Of a DNA stretch of 64,000 bases, positions 53,345-63,982 are shown piece after piece (position 1 is the first letter of the stretch; each line of letters opens with the position of its first letter). The notes below the pieces were generated by a model. That model was not told the origin of the DNA. It saw nothing but the letters and a program-made list of their open reading frames with translations, and did not search any database. This DNA comes from Madurella fahalii. Its lineage: Eukaryota > Ascomycota > Sordariomycetes > Sordariales. Both the position numbers and the translations under genes were made by a program. Location: assembly GCA_029876055.1 (NCBI GenBank), contig CM056879.1:1364001-1428000 (forward strand). The letters run 5' to 3'.

Positions 53345-54801
53345 GTATATTTTCGACTAGGGTATCATTTAACATCTCCTAAAAAACGAACGCTAAATCT
53401 TATCCCTATAAGCTAAGCAAATTTTGCGATACAAATACAGAACATACCGAGAGTTTCCAATTACCATACTAGATGGACTCGATATATACGGGACCTGCAA
53501 GCGTTATAGTCATATATACGTTTTTTCAGGTATGGCATCAGCGCTACAATACCGAAACCGCTGGCTACCAAGAGGACAATACCGTAGTTGCGGGTAGGCA
53601 CGCTTACCCTAAACGGCCCTGTAACCAGAGCTCGACAGTAGATGTCCTTGGGATAGAGCTTGATATATCGGAGCAGTTTCTTGGTCTAGCTGTAGCATAG
53701 CTCTACAAAAAGACGTAGACGTCGCGTATCTCCCTCTGACCAAGAGGCAACCATCAAGGGATAGATCTGGAGGAATGAAAACTTGCCCACTACAGGGATC
53801 CATAGACCAATATATTGCCCCTCTCTTATCCGCACAGGGCGTCGCAGTTCCAGGTCTATACGGACAACATCATGGCTAAAACTTATATTGTTTTCTTTAA
53901 GGACGCCCTTGAGATTGATTATAGTCGCTTTACCTTTATATTCATCTGTATTTCTGGGATTCTTCGCTTCCTCAACCACTTTTACAGCCTCATCCGTAGT
54001 TCTAGAGAGCCCGACTGCATTTCTATATAGTAGAATGCTTAGCTGAAGCAACAGCACCGTAGAGAACGACCCTAAAAAGACGAAAAAAAAAAACGTTTGT
54101 ATTAGGGGTGAGGTACCGCCAAACTAGAAACGGCAGAACAACCGCGAATAATTGATATGTGCATGCAAATAGCTCATATAACCAGCGGAGCCATAGGTGG
54201 GAGAGGAGTATCAGGACGAGCAGCCAAATGGCAGGCTTTGAAGGGATTGTTAGGGTATGTGCTTGGTAAACAGGTAGAGTAACTAGCAACGTACTATAAA
54301 AGCCCACTTATCACTCATTACACTCAGGGAGAAGGCCGGCCTGTCTAGGAGCGCAACACTAACATGAAAGATTAAGAGGAGGAATGACACTAGCGCCAGG
54401 GAGCTATGTATTTTCTAGAAGGTCGTAAGACAGAGGCCGAAGATAGAGGCGAGAAAGCTCTAGCTCAGTCCGGCAATGGCGGGCACTAGGTTAATCAACG
54501 CGAGGTTCGCAGCCCGGATACCTGCATCTCTTGTCGGGACTGTCTTAAAGCCGTCAAAGAGGACTAGATAGACATTAGCGCCAAGGAAAATTGCAAATAG
54601 AAGAGCGGTACTAAGATGCCACGGCCCGAGGAACGTGAATTCGCGGAATGTGAATCGTGGAAGCACGTGTATGTAGGAAAGCCTGGACAAGAAGAGCTGG
54701 ATAGAATGGATTAACATTCCGACAGTATAGCGGATGTTAACGAGGAGAATAACAAGAAAGACGCCCCTAAGGGTTAGTGCGTATTCCTGCGTTATCTCCA
54801 T
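53345..54801 (-). pseudogene. Ferric-chelate reductase (FRE-type) pseudogene, 3' truncated
   Basis: On the minus strand: start MEITQEYALTLRGVFLVILL; transmembrane ferric-reductase domain (RAANLALINLVPAIAGLS-stop-SFLASIFG, LVSFLLLIFHVSVALL); FAD-binding block (RRPVRIREGQYIGLWIPVVG, MVASWSEG); and NAD-binding block (YGIVLLVASGFGIVALMPYL, RIYRVHLVW). In the family this would be a plasma-membrane enzyme reducing Fe(III) or Cu(II) chelates before uptake. Several stops (TAG after GLS, in TTF-stop-KIHS, and TAG before TKKLLRY) and at least one frame change interrupt it; the TAGs fit CAG-to-TAG. The C-terminal tail fades out exactly at the LTR edge (about 53345). Confidence 0.75.
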
Positions 54802-56226
54802 AATGAGCGGCCGAATGGGACTAGAGTGGGTAGATTCGTTACAGGTATGGAGTCTCTATGTGCCTCTTAAGTATATAGGTCGCTAGAAAGGGAGCCCTGC
54901 TGAAGCTGAAAGGAGACACCAAGTAAACAAATGCAAACCACGCGGCGAAAATGGTAGACCGGTTACTAACAAGGAGCCAGAATAGATGTCCCAAAGTTTA
55001 ATTTTAGTAACGTATTTATAAACGAGCGACCAGAATAAGCGAGCGACCACTTTTCCACCAAATCTACTACTCTACTACTAAATCCTGCTCCAATCACTCT
55101 CGAGAGGATAATACTGTAGCAACTTGTGGCTTTGCGGGCCCGCTTGGTTACCTTGGAGGTTCCGAGACTCATTGCTATAACAGAGTAAGTACTAGGAGCT
55201 ATTTCCGACTACCTCTGCCAAGGTGAACAGGCGCATGTTATTTTTACTGCAAAACCGGTTTCGCCCCATTGAGCCCGGAAACATTTGTTTTGTATAAATA
55301 TCTTCCGTGAGTCTATGTTAACTCCTAGTGGAAAACCCTTCCTGTCACTGGCCTTGCCGCACCAGTAGCCTTGCCCCCCCTTTGCTTACCAAAACAACGC
55401 TATACGTAACGATGGCTTCGTCGAATTCGCATAGTGTCTATGGCGAGAATACTACAGCTAGGAGCGAAACTGGCGTCCGCTCTGCGCTCTTTTAATGTGT
55501 CTGGGCACGGACCAGTAATACTTGGGAAACATTAAGCTACAGCGTGACACCAACAATACCGGCTTATTCCAACGCTGACGTGCTTGTCAGCAAGTACCAT
55601 GAAGTCGCAACATGTAAATAGGCGATCCGACGCTTACGTCATTTGTCCCACAGTGCAATGACGGATAAAGGTACCGATTTTCTCAAGGACGTGACTCTTC
55701 CAAGCCAGACTTGGCATTTCTCTTTTTCGGTCCCAACAAACTCTCTACTGGCCCATCACCCAACGCGCTCGTCCTGAATTCTCTCCTTACCCCCAGCAAG
55801 GCAGTTTCTCTGCGTGTCGCGCCACTACTCTCCAGAGTGACATGATTCCGTGCATACTAGCGGAAACACCGCCAAAGTAGATGCCTCGAATTATGCGCGG
55901 TTGGCACCTGGTGCCTGGCGGTCAGGTGCCCCTGCAGACACAATGCCCAACGTGCGGGGTTGGGCGACGGCCTCTGACAACGACAACAACAGCAACAACC
56001 TTCGACGCCATCAATCAGGCCGGCCGAGATCCACACTACGAATTTCGACAGTTACTTGCGGTAAATAATTCTCGTCCGCAGCAGCTACCGTAGTTTCACC
56101 TCCTGATTTACTGTACCCCAGGCCCCGTGAACATTAGCCGTCCGCTCGCGCGCCTGCTCGCCTTCCCCACAGCCGACCACTTGTATGAATAGATGCCGGG
56201 AGAGCTGAACCTTGCCGCTTCGTGCA
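54802..56226. other. Intergenic with a pogo-end remnant
   Basis: Apart from the TIR-like remnant at 55010 no feature is recognised. Likely promoter sequence of the HET-NACHT gene lies in the last several hundred bases. Confidence 0.4.
55010..55060 (+). repeat. Pogo-type TIR remnant (GCGACC variant)
   Basis: After TA (55008-55009) comes ACGTATTTATAAACGAGCGA followed by CCAGAATAAGCGAGCGACC. This has the same layout as the ends of elements A-D (ACGTA..., then two AAGCGAG units), but the variable part after GAG is CGACC. No transposase follows. Confidence 0.6.
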
Positions 56227-59200
56227 ATGCGACTCCTAGAACGTGACGATACCGGCGGGATCCGGGTGACGGAGGATCTTCCCATCGACAAGATTCCGCC
56301 GTATGCGATTCTTTCACACACATGGGGCGACGGAGAGGTTCTCTTCAGAGACCTGTCGGACGGTACGGGAAAGAACAAAGCAGGCTACGCTAAGATTCAA
56401 TTTTGCGGAGATCAAGCCTGGTATGATAAGTTGAAATACTTCTGGGTCGACACATGCTGCATCGACAAGTCCGACGCTGCCGAGCTTCAGGGTGCTCTCA
56501 ACTCCATGTTTCGGTGGTATCGCAACGCTGCCAAATGCTACGTCTACCTCTCAGACGTATCAAAGTCCGAGGCAGACGACAACCCCGATTGGGAATTGGC
56601 CCTCCGAAACTGCAAATGGTTCACCCGGGGATGGACCCTCCAGGAACTCATTGCTCCAGCAATCGTTGAATTCTTCTCTGTGGAGGGTGTGTTCCTAGGA
56701 GATAAGAAGTCTCTGGGACAGCATATTCACGACGCAACCGGCATTCCCCGCTGAGCTCTTCAAAGCAGCGCGTTATCAGATTTCAGCATTGAAGAGCGTA
56801 TGTCGTGGGCCAAAAACCGCACCACGACACGGCAGGAAGACAAAGCATACTCGCTATTCGGCATCTTCGACGTATGCATGCCCATTCTGTATGGGGAAGG
56901 AGAAGACAGAGCATTCAAGCGGCTGCGCGAGGAAATTAGCAAGGACGATCGCTATCTGGCTCATCTGCGTTCTACCGATCCCCGACTTGACAAAAAGCGC
57001 ATCGAAGAGGCAAAGGGCGGACTCCTTGTCAACGCTTACCGCTGGGTTCTCGATAGCCCCGACTTTCGACTATGGCATGACCGGCTGGAGAGCCGTCTTC
57101 TCTGGATCAGAGGCGATCCTGGCAAAGGCAAGACCATGTTGCTCTGCGGTATCGTCAACGAGCTGGAGCGGGCTCTTATTGCCGACGGATACAATCGTAA
57201 TTTGGCTTATTTCTTCTGTCAGGCCACCGACTCACGTATCAATAGCGCAACCGCTGTGCTGCGTGGCTTGATCTACCTCCTTGCCCGCCAGCAACCACGT
57301 CTCCTCTCCTACATTCGGAGACATATCGACCTGGGGAAATCGCTATCCGATGCAAATGCGTGGTTTGCCCTATCGGATATTTTTGGGGAAATGCTAGAAG
57401 ATCCAAACCTGAAGGCAACCTACCTGGTCGTTGACGCCCTTGACGAGTGCATTGTTGACCTGCCAAAGCTTTTGGACTTCGTCGTCCGCAATTCGTCCGA
57501 CCGTGTGAAATGGCTTTTGGCAAGCCGGAACGACATTACTATTGAAAGGAAGCTGAGATCTGACGAAACGTCGACGAGACTCAGTCTCGAGCTGAAAGCA
57601 AACGCAATGCAGGTTTCTCATGCAGTCGATGTCTACATTGATAAGAAGTTATCCGGCCTCGAATCGCTTCATGATGGCATGCTACTAGAAGACGGTACCC
57701 CGATTAAGGATAGAGTGCGGGATGTTTTACGCAACAAGGCAAATGGCACGTTTCTATGGGTAGCGCTCGTCATACAGGAACTTAGTAAAGAGAATGTTGA
57801 GAGCTGGCATGTTCTCCAAGTTGTGGAAGAAGTGCCACCGAGCCTGCAGGGGATGTACGATCGCATGTTGGATGAGATTAAGCGGCACGAACGGGACTCA
57901 GAACTCTGCCGGCGCATACTCTCGACAGCGACGGTAGCATACAGACCACTTCACTTGGCAGAGATTGGCGCCTTGTCTGGACTACCCGAACAGGTTACAA
58001 GATCGACGGAGAGTGTGAGGAGAATCGTGGCCAAATGTGGGTCGTTTCTCACAGTCCGAGACAACCAGATCTACCTGATCCATCAATCGGCCAAGGACTT
58101 TCTACTCGACAGGCGCACGCAGCATTCTCCTCAAGACGCATTCAATTGGGTTTTCCGTCAGGGGATAGAGAATGCACACCACAACACCCTCTCAAAGTCG
58201 CTTGATGCGATGTCCACTGTATTGCGACGCGATATGTATGCGTTAGATGCGCCAGGAACCCCAGTTGACGAGGTTCAAACTCCATCTCCAGACCCACTGG
58301 CCACAGTACGGTACTCGTGCGTCTTTTGGGTTGACCATCTCCGCGACTCGATTCCCGAAAAAGATACGCCGCAACGCAACACATTGGATGCGATCCAGAC
58401 CTTCCTTGAGCAAAAGTATCTTTACTGGCTCGAAGCTCTCAGTTTACTCCGTGCAATGTCAGAGGGTGTCATCGCCATAATACAGCTTAACGGCATACGG
58501 GTGTGTCTCCACCACTCAATACCAGAAACCAAGACTAACAGACATAGGGACGCACCGAAAGCAGCCAACTGACAGAATTCGTTTGGGATGCATACCGGTT
58601 TGCTTTGGCCTTTGGATGGGTAATAGAGCGGGCCCCTCTCCAAGCGTACACATCAGCCCTTGTGTTCGCACCAGCTTCCAGTTTAGTAAAAAAGGCGTTT
58701 ATGGCGCAAGTCCCTAGCTGGATCAGTACGAAGCCAGTAGTACAAACTGACTGGAATGCATGCCTCCGGACGCTCGAAGACCATTGTAGCTCGGTTCATT
58801 CGGTTGCATTCTCGCCGGATGGCCAGCGGATCGTATCGGGATCACACGACAAAACCATCAAGATCTGGGATCCCGCCTTAGGCAAATGCCTCAAAACACT
58901 CGAAGGGCACAATAACTGGGTTCTGTCGGTCGCCTTCTCGCCAGATGGCCAGCGGCTTGTATCAGGATCGGAAGACAAAACCATCAAAATCTGGGATCCC
59001 GCCTCGGGCAAATGCCTCCAAACACTCAAAGGGCACCACGACTCGGTTAGCTCGATTGCTTTCTCACCGCATAGTCCAGAGAGGCATGGATATAGTTTTG
59101 GGCCCAACCAAACTTGGATTATTAGCAACCGCCGGAATTTAATATGGCTACCACTGGATTACCGGCCAAGGTGTTTTGCCGTCCAACGGCGGATGGTGGC

Positions 59201-59255
59201 TATCGGTTGCGAATCGGGACGAGTTTTTACGATCGGATTCTCGTGCGATGTCTGA
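56227..59255 (+). pseudogene. HET-NACHT-WD40 (NLR-type) nonself-recognition gene with one TGA
   Basis: From ATG 56227 the frame gives a HET domain (YAILSHTWGDGEVLF, YFWVDTCCIDKSDAAELQGA, WFTRGWTLQELIAP; about residues 18-180), a NACHT NTPase (Walker A GDPGKGKT at about 296-303, Walker B LVVDALDE at about 400-407), then WD40 repeats. A TGA at 56752-56754 (codon 176) follows GIPR near the end of the HET domain; an Arg CGA is the simplest original. An intron 58501-58547 (GTGTGT, ACTAAC, CATAG; 47 nt) restores phase into SSQLTEFVWDAYRFALAFGW and the WD40 part. Total 993 codons. In HET-E/HET-D-type proteins WD40 repeats sense a partner, NACHT oligomerises and HET triggers cell death. TGA would leave only a HET fragment unless read through or edited. 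An ATG after it (56800) could start a NACHT-WD40 protein. Confidence 0.85.
58764..59090 (+). repeat. Contracted WD40 repeat array (126-bp units)
   Basis: Two complete units of exactly 126 bp (58764-58889 and 58890-59015) and the first part of a third (from 59016) encode VHSVAFSPDGQRIVSGSHDK and VLSVAFSPDGQRLVSGSEDK, each with TIKIWDPA(L/S)GKC. The third breaks off after IAFSP and joins directly to the C-terminal tail (HGYSFGPNQTWIISN). Family members have many more repeats (a propeller needs about seven), so units seem to have been lost. Confidence 0.8.
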
Positions 59256-60857
59256 TTTGTTTCTCTCCATTTCCTTTCCATTTCTTTTTCCTAGCTTGAC
59301 ACCAGAAGGGCCTGGGATGATGAGCCAATTTATAGATAGTTTAGGAGTTCTAGCAGCTTCCAGCGGCGCTGATATGCCACTTCGAAAAGGCAAAATCGAG
59401 ATCAACTTTTCCCCTTTGGAAGCTTAAGTGACCAAATATGCTTGGTGGGGGTCTTATATCGGACTGTTCAGGTCTTCTTGGTTCTGTGATAAACTTGTGA
59501 TCGGGCACTTGAGCACGTGATTGCGCAAAGTGGACACCTGTCCTCTGTGACTCATCACAGCGAACAGACATCACCACTCGCACACGTTTGGCTGCAGTGG
59601 CTCCCGCGGCGATGCTAACAAGGTATATCAGCGAGATGCGAAAGTGTTTTAAGGGGGTTTCCAGTTGAGGGCTGGCTCACTGTTGAGAAAAAAGTCGTAG
59701 ACGCTAATGTACTGCCCGCCTGGCTGCGTGGACGCGGACGCGGACGGAACACTGGGGCCTCCTGCCTTCTTGCCCTTTTTGGCTTGTGCTGGCTGTAGCT
59801 GTCGGACTTGCTTGGGCTGGTGGTCCGGAGTCCAACCAGAACTCGAACCAGCTTTGGTCCGGCACTCCCGCAACCTTGGGGGTTGGGGGAGGCCTTGGCC
59901 GTCGTTTTGCGTAGCCAGCCCGGCAATTGCCTTGGGGACGTCGGGCCGCAGGGAAAAGGCCCGAGCCGAGCCGATTGTGCCAATGTTATCAGACGTCTTT
60001 GCGTGGTGGTTTAACAGGATATTGAAAGCCTGGATCAGCGGCGGCTTATTTTTGTAGCTTTGCCGTAAGGTTAGTCGAGGTCAAGTACTTAATTATTTCG
60101 TCTGACGGGTGCCAGCCACTGGTCGACCACTACTAAGCATGGGGTTACAGCCAATGGCGGAGAGGCCGTGGGCAGAATCGGAGCGCAGCAGGCCGCGACG
60201 CACCAGGCTAAAGCCTTGGCTAACCCCTTTACGGTATTCTCAAGCGCTATGGGATGGGCTTGGAAGGTTATTACTGGGCATAGAGAATATAGGCCTAGTG
60301 ACAAAGTTGGTTGCGCGTGACTCGGGCTATCAGACGATGGCTAATTTTTTCGATGGGCTAAACGGGGCATGGCTGGCGACCTCATCTGCCCACAAGATGT
60401 TTAACGTCGATATTGAAGAGGTGGAGGCGAAGACGAGCGAGCTTGACGATACTGACCGCTGGATGCAGCTATGCGGAGATCAACATGATCACGGGAGGCT
60501 TCTGCCCAAGGATATGTGATGGAGAGACAGTCCGTCTGGGAATTGTCACTTAGTCAAAGGTGAAACACTCATCTCTGTAGAGCGGGCGGTGGTGACTGAC
60601 GGGTCGATAGGGGGCAAGGGTTGGGTCACAGTGCGGAGGGAACTTGAGGAGGAGGAAAAATATATATGTACCGTTTCCTAGTGTGAATGCTATAAATCGC
60701 CCCGACGCAATGACAATACTTAACACCGACCTGGAGGTACCAGAAATACGCAGACAGACTCTCTGTGGCACATTAGTGCCGAGCTCACGAACAGCACTAA
60801 CAGGAACCCAATTCTTCCAGTGTACTCCTCAATTTGCGGTTGTGCCATGGCCGGGGC
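59256..60857. other. Region of doubtful coding content
   Basis: A minus-strand stretch at 59873-59649 (KKGKKAGGPSVPSASAS, YISVYDFFLNSEPALNWKPP) and a plus-strand ORF at 60109-60519 (NFFDGLNGAWLATSSAHKMF, EVEAKTSELDDTDRWMQLCG) look partly like protein but have no family or defined start. They may be remains of genes or transposons. Confidence 0.3.
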
Positions 60858-60895
60858 TGACTGAGTGAATGAGTGAGTGAGTGAGTGAGTGAGTA
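60858..60895. repeat. (TGAG)n microsatellite, probable LINE 3' tail
   Basis: About eight TGAG units (with one TGAA) precede AAATTTT. On the minus strand this lies downstream of the LINE-like RNase H/zinc-knuckle coding region, where a simple-sequence tail would mark the 3' end. Confidence 0.5.
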
Positions 60896-61870
60896 AATTT
60901 TACGCCCAGTCGCCTCCTACTGAGGCATCAGGCTCCAAAAGCAAAACTGTAACGAACTACTACTTCACACAATCCAAGACTGCCCTACCGACCTCTGTGT
61001 TTCCTACATCCAGAAGAAATATCCCCCAGTGCCAGCAAGTCCTTTTTAACGGCGATGCAGCTGTCGGGCTGTTGACGAATAGGGGCCATGCAGAGCAGTC
61101 TGCCACCATCTCCTCATTCTCTCCCTTCTACTTGTCCCAAATCCAGGCGTTTTGTGTTTTTGGCGAAAGTGATCGTAGCTGCAACCACTTTCAGATTGGG
61201 TCGCCACTTTTCACATGGCCCGTCAACGTAAGTCCCATCTAGGTTCTTGGTGTCGTTCCATCCGCCTAGCAGGTAGGATAGTTCGGTCCACCGTGTACCT
61301 GCAGCTTGCTTGAGGGGTTGTCTCTCTGTCTTCCACCTAGGACACTCAATGAGAAAATGTCTCACTGTCTCCGGTTGCCCACACTCGCAGAGGTCGGTTG
61401 TCGAGGCATTGATCTTCACAAGGTAACTATTCAGCTTGCATTTGTTTCCCTCGTAAGGTAGCCGTATAATGCTTCCGTGTGTTTCCCGGGAATTGCTTTG
61501 TCGATTTCTTTGGTAAATTGTCCGGTTGCTGTAGCGTATAGAGCTTCCCTCCATCGTATCTCGTACTCTCTTTGGTCTGTAGGGAAGCTAGCCTGGCAGA
61601 GAGCTCTCGCGGAGCTGAAAAGTATAGGTCTTGTCGCCGCTGTTACGGCGAGATTGTGTGCCGTCTCGTTTCCTGGTACGCCAGAATGACCGGGGACCCA
61701 ATGGAACCGTATCTGATGCCCTTGCCCCTCTATCGCCCAGACGGATTCCATTATTTGTTTTATCGTGCTTTGGCCGTCCTGTTGCTGTGGTCTTTCGAGA
61801 ACTCTTAATACATACTGGCTGTCCGTATAAACGTCGTATGTCTGAGCCCGCTGGGATACATCCGTCACCC
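60896..61870 (-). mobile_element. Tad-type LINE, 5'-truncated 3' end
   Basis: On the minus strand, 61868-61431 encodes an RNase H domain (TYDVYTDSQYVLRVLERPQQ, IRFHWVPGHSGVPGNETAHN, LAVTAATRP). After a frame change near 61450, 61440-61114 encodes CKLNSYLVKINASTTDLCEC, GQPETVRHFLIECPRWKTER, the CCHC-type C terminus (C-x-C...H...C) and KVVAATITFAKNTKRLDLG. This is the usual C-terminal end of the ORF2 of Tad/I-like non-LTR retrotransposons. The reverse transcriptase and endonuclease are absent, a common 5' truncation. About ten codons are missing at the frame change (between LTRE and KLNSY). The RNase H part has no nonsense codons, so RIP has not hit it strongly. Confidence 0.75.
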
Positions 61871-62440
61871 TTCATGCGACAAGGGGTGGAGGTCAGGAAG
61901 GGATGTCACAAAGCAGCTTAAAGAAAAAAAGCGCGTAGTAGGGGAGCTGGGCGATTTCAGGGTCAGGGCCAGAGTTGTTCTTGCCGGGCGGTATCGCTCT
62001 TCAGCTTTAGATACGAATGACAGTCCATTACTTCCTAGCTTGAACATGTTCTATACCACTGTTTCACAGCACCCTCAGTCCGACCCAGTTGGATAGCAAT
62101 CTACTACCAATCTTCTTCATATGTGGTGTAAGTGACCTTGGTGCCAAGCTCGGAGTAACGGTGTCGTGTTCGTCCTCCTAAGGCCTAGAAGGGGCTGCGC
62201 TGTCTCGGACCTTGTCGGCGGGAGGTTGCCCGTCGCCGAGGCTCGTGATTATGTAAAGAGGGGGCGACGCGGTCATGAGATGCGAGTTGCCTTGTATAAT
62301 GTACTGGGGTACCAGATAACGAGGTGGGCTAGGAGTGGAAACGAGGAGTCGAGAGTTCAAATCGAAGTAAGAGTGCTAGTAGACGATGTTAATAGCAAGG
62401 AGGAGTCGGCTAAGGAGGGAGTACTGGCAGGATATCGTAT
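61871..62440. other. Intergenic, no gene recognised
   Basis: The ORF at 62166-62453 (plus) has no family similarity that I can see. Confidence 0.35.
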
Positions 62441-63623
62441 TGCGAAGGATTGATAACCCTGGCCTTGATACCGTGTGATCTAGAGCGTCGCTGAAACTCG
62501 CCTAAGACTGCTCAGCTGACAGCTGCTAGAAGAGGACGTAATACCAGATTATTATCTCTATACCAATGTATCTCTAGCGCTCGTAAAATGGCCCTCCTAT
62601 ATAAAGTTATATGAAGTACCTATAGAGATCTACTCTGTTTCCAGCAAATTGAAGTACTATAATAGATATCACCCCAACTGCATCTAGAATTCGGCCCGAA
62701 ATTCATATCGAAGAGGTTGTAGACAATCTTGTCCTTTAGTAGAACTGCTGTAGTACCTCAAGACATTTCTCGAAGTATATAACCAGCTCCTAACTATCGT
62801 ACTCATATCTATATCCTTCCTACTTTACCAGGTATTCCAGCCGCCTTTTTCGTTATTATAAGTCCAGGATCTCTTTGACCTGGAAATACTCGCTGTCTTA
62901 AACTTTCTTAGCTATAGAAGCAACTCCCGAAGGGAAGGTACGCCTCTTTAAGGAAGTTCTCTCTGCTAGTAAATTGGGCCGAAAACTTTCAGGTATATAG
63001 TATTTTCGTCCGTGATATGTATACGTGTTCTAGCTGAACTCCAGCTAGAAAGTTGTTATCTCATTTATCGTAATGCGCTTGAGGACCGCGTCATCAAATA
63101 GCTATTCCTCGAACTTCGCGAGAGGGGCTTCAACTATCTCCTTTTCCAAAGTGGAGCCCTCTGAAGTTCGTAGGCAGGGGATAGTGTACTGACTTAGGCG
63201 GCACTTCAGGCGTTAGGTTGTATACAGACGTATCTGCTGCTTAGGTGCTATTCCGCTAGTTATAGAGGCTGAAATACTAATCCTACGACGTTTATACCAT
63301 GGCAGCTGGAAGGTATTACTTCCTATAACAGAATAATAGTACTCTCTATTATCGGTATTGCAATACTGACAACCAGTATTATACTGAAGGTTAACCCAGT
63401 CTTAACTAGCAGATAGCTATACGGATAGCCTAGTACTAGCTAGCTTACAGTTGTTATTACTTTTATTGTTTGACAATCTTGATATAATTACCTGACTCTC
63501 CTACGCTTATAGCGGCTCTACAGAACCCTCCTTATCCTACTCTCCTCTGTTATCTGGAACTAGAGGATGGGTAGGGCGATAGTCCTCTTCAAAGTTAGTA
63601 TTGTAGCCTCTACTGATACTATG
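62441..63623. repeat. AT-rich RIP-decayed retrotransposon relic
   Basis: This stretch is very rich in TAG/CTA/TAT words and lacks any ORF. Minus-strand reading reveals remnants of retrotransposon protein, including the chromodomain-like segment below. Confidence 0.5.
62780..62925 (-). pseudogene. Chromodomain-like fragment of a Ty3/gypsy integrase
   Basis: Minus-strand translation gives EYFQVKEILDL-stop-stop-RKRRLEYLVK-stop-EGYRYEYDS-stop-ELVIYFE, then LEVLQQFY. This matches the order of chromodomains at the integrase C terminus of fungal chromoviruses (ILDSRxxRGxLEYLVKWxGYxxxxDSWEPxxxL). Stops sit at two Trp positions (KW to K-stop, SWE to S-stop-E), as expected from TGG-to-TAG. Such chromodomains target integration to heterochromatin. 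The rest of the polyprotein is not recoverable by eye. Confidence 0.55.
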
Positions 63624-63982
63624 TGTGAGGATCAAGGATCCAAGGGTAGTAAGACCAGAGTGTCTGGGTACAAGCAGTGCACGCGCAACGTAGGAGCAGA
63701 GTGCTCGTTAGGGGTCGAGTGGTGGTCTCATTGAACTCTGCCTCCCTCCTAAGCTCTGTCTCCCGCCCTCCTTCTTATGCCCGTGACAGTATCGCTAGGG
63801 CTTACTTCTCCGCTCTGCTGCTTTGTCGTCCTCCTTGCTGGTGCGCTCTTTCGACGCTCATCTGACGCGCTATTTATGCCATTACAGCTTAGTGTCGTTG
63901 TTACTTCTGAGGCTCGTTTACGTTGCGGCTCCGAGGCTTCCGGACTATACCTCACGACAGCCCCGCTCAGCCGGTCCTCACA
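63624..63982 (+). mobile_element. LTR (TGTGAGG...CCTCACA family), copy 2
   Basis: It matches 52982-53341 along its whole length, with scattered C/T and G/A changes, and has the same TGTGAGG and CCTCACA tips. No target duplication is seen (flanks CTATG and AGTGG). The next bases AGTGGAAAAGTGATCAAC run to the window end; they could be the primer-binding site of a complete element extending rightwards. Confidence 0.7.

Noticed and set aside
61477..61921. Plus-strand ORFs opposite the LINE RNase H
   Set aside because: Shadows of the minus-strand RNase H domain, which has a clear family match.
62166..62453. 95-codon plus-strand ORF
   Set aside because: No recognisable motif; sits beside RIP-decayed repeat sequence.
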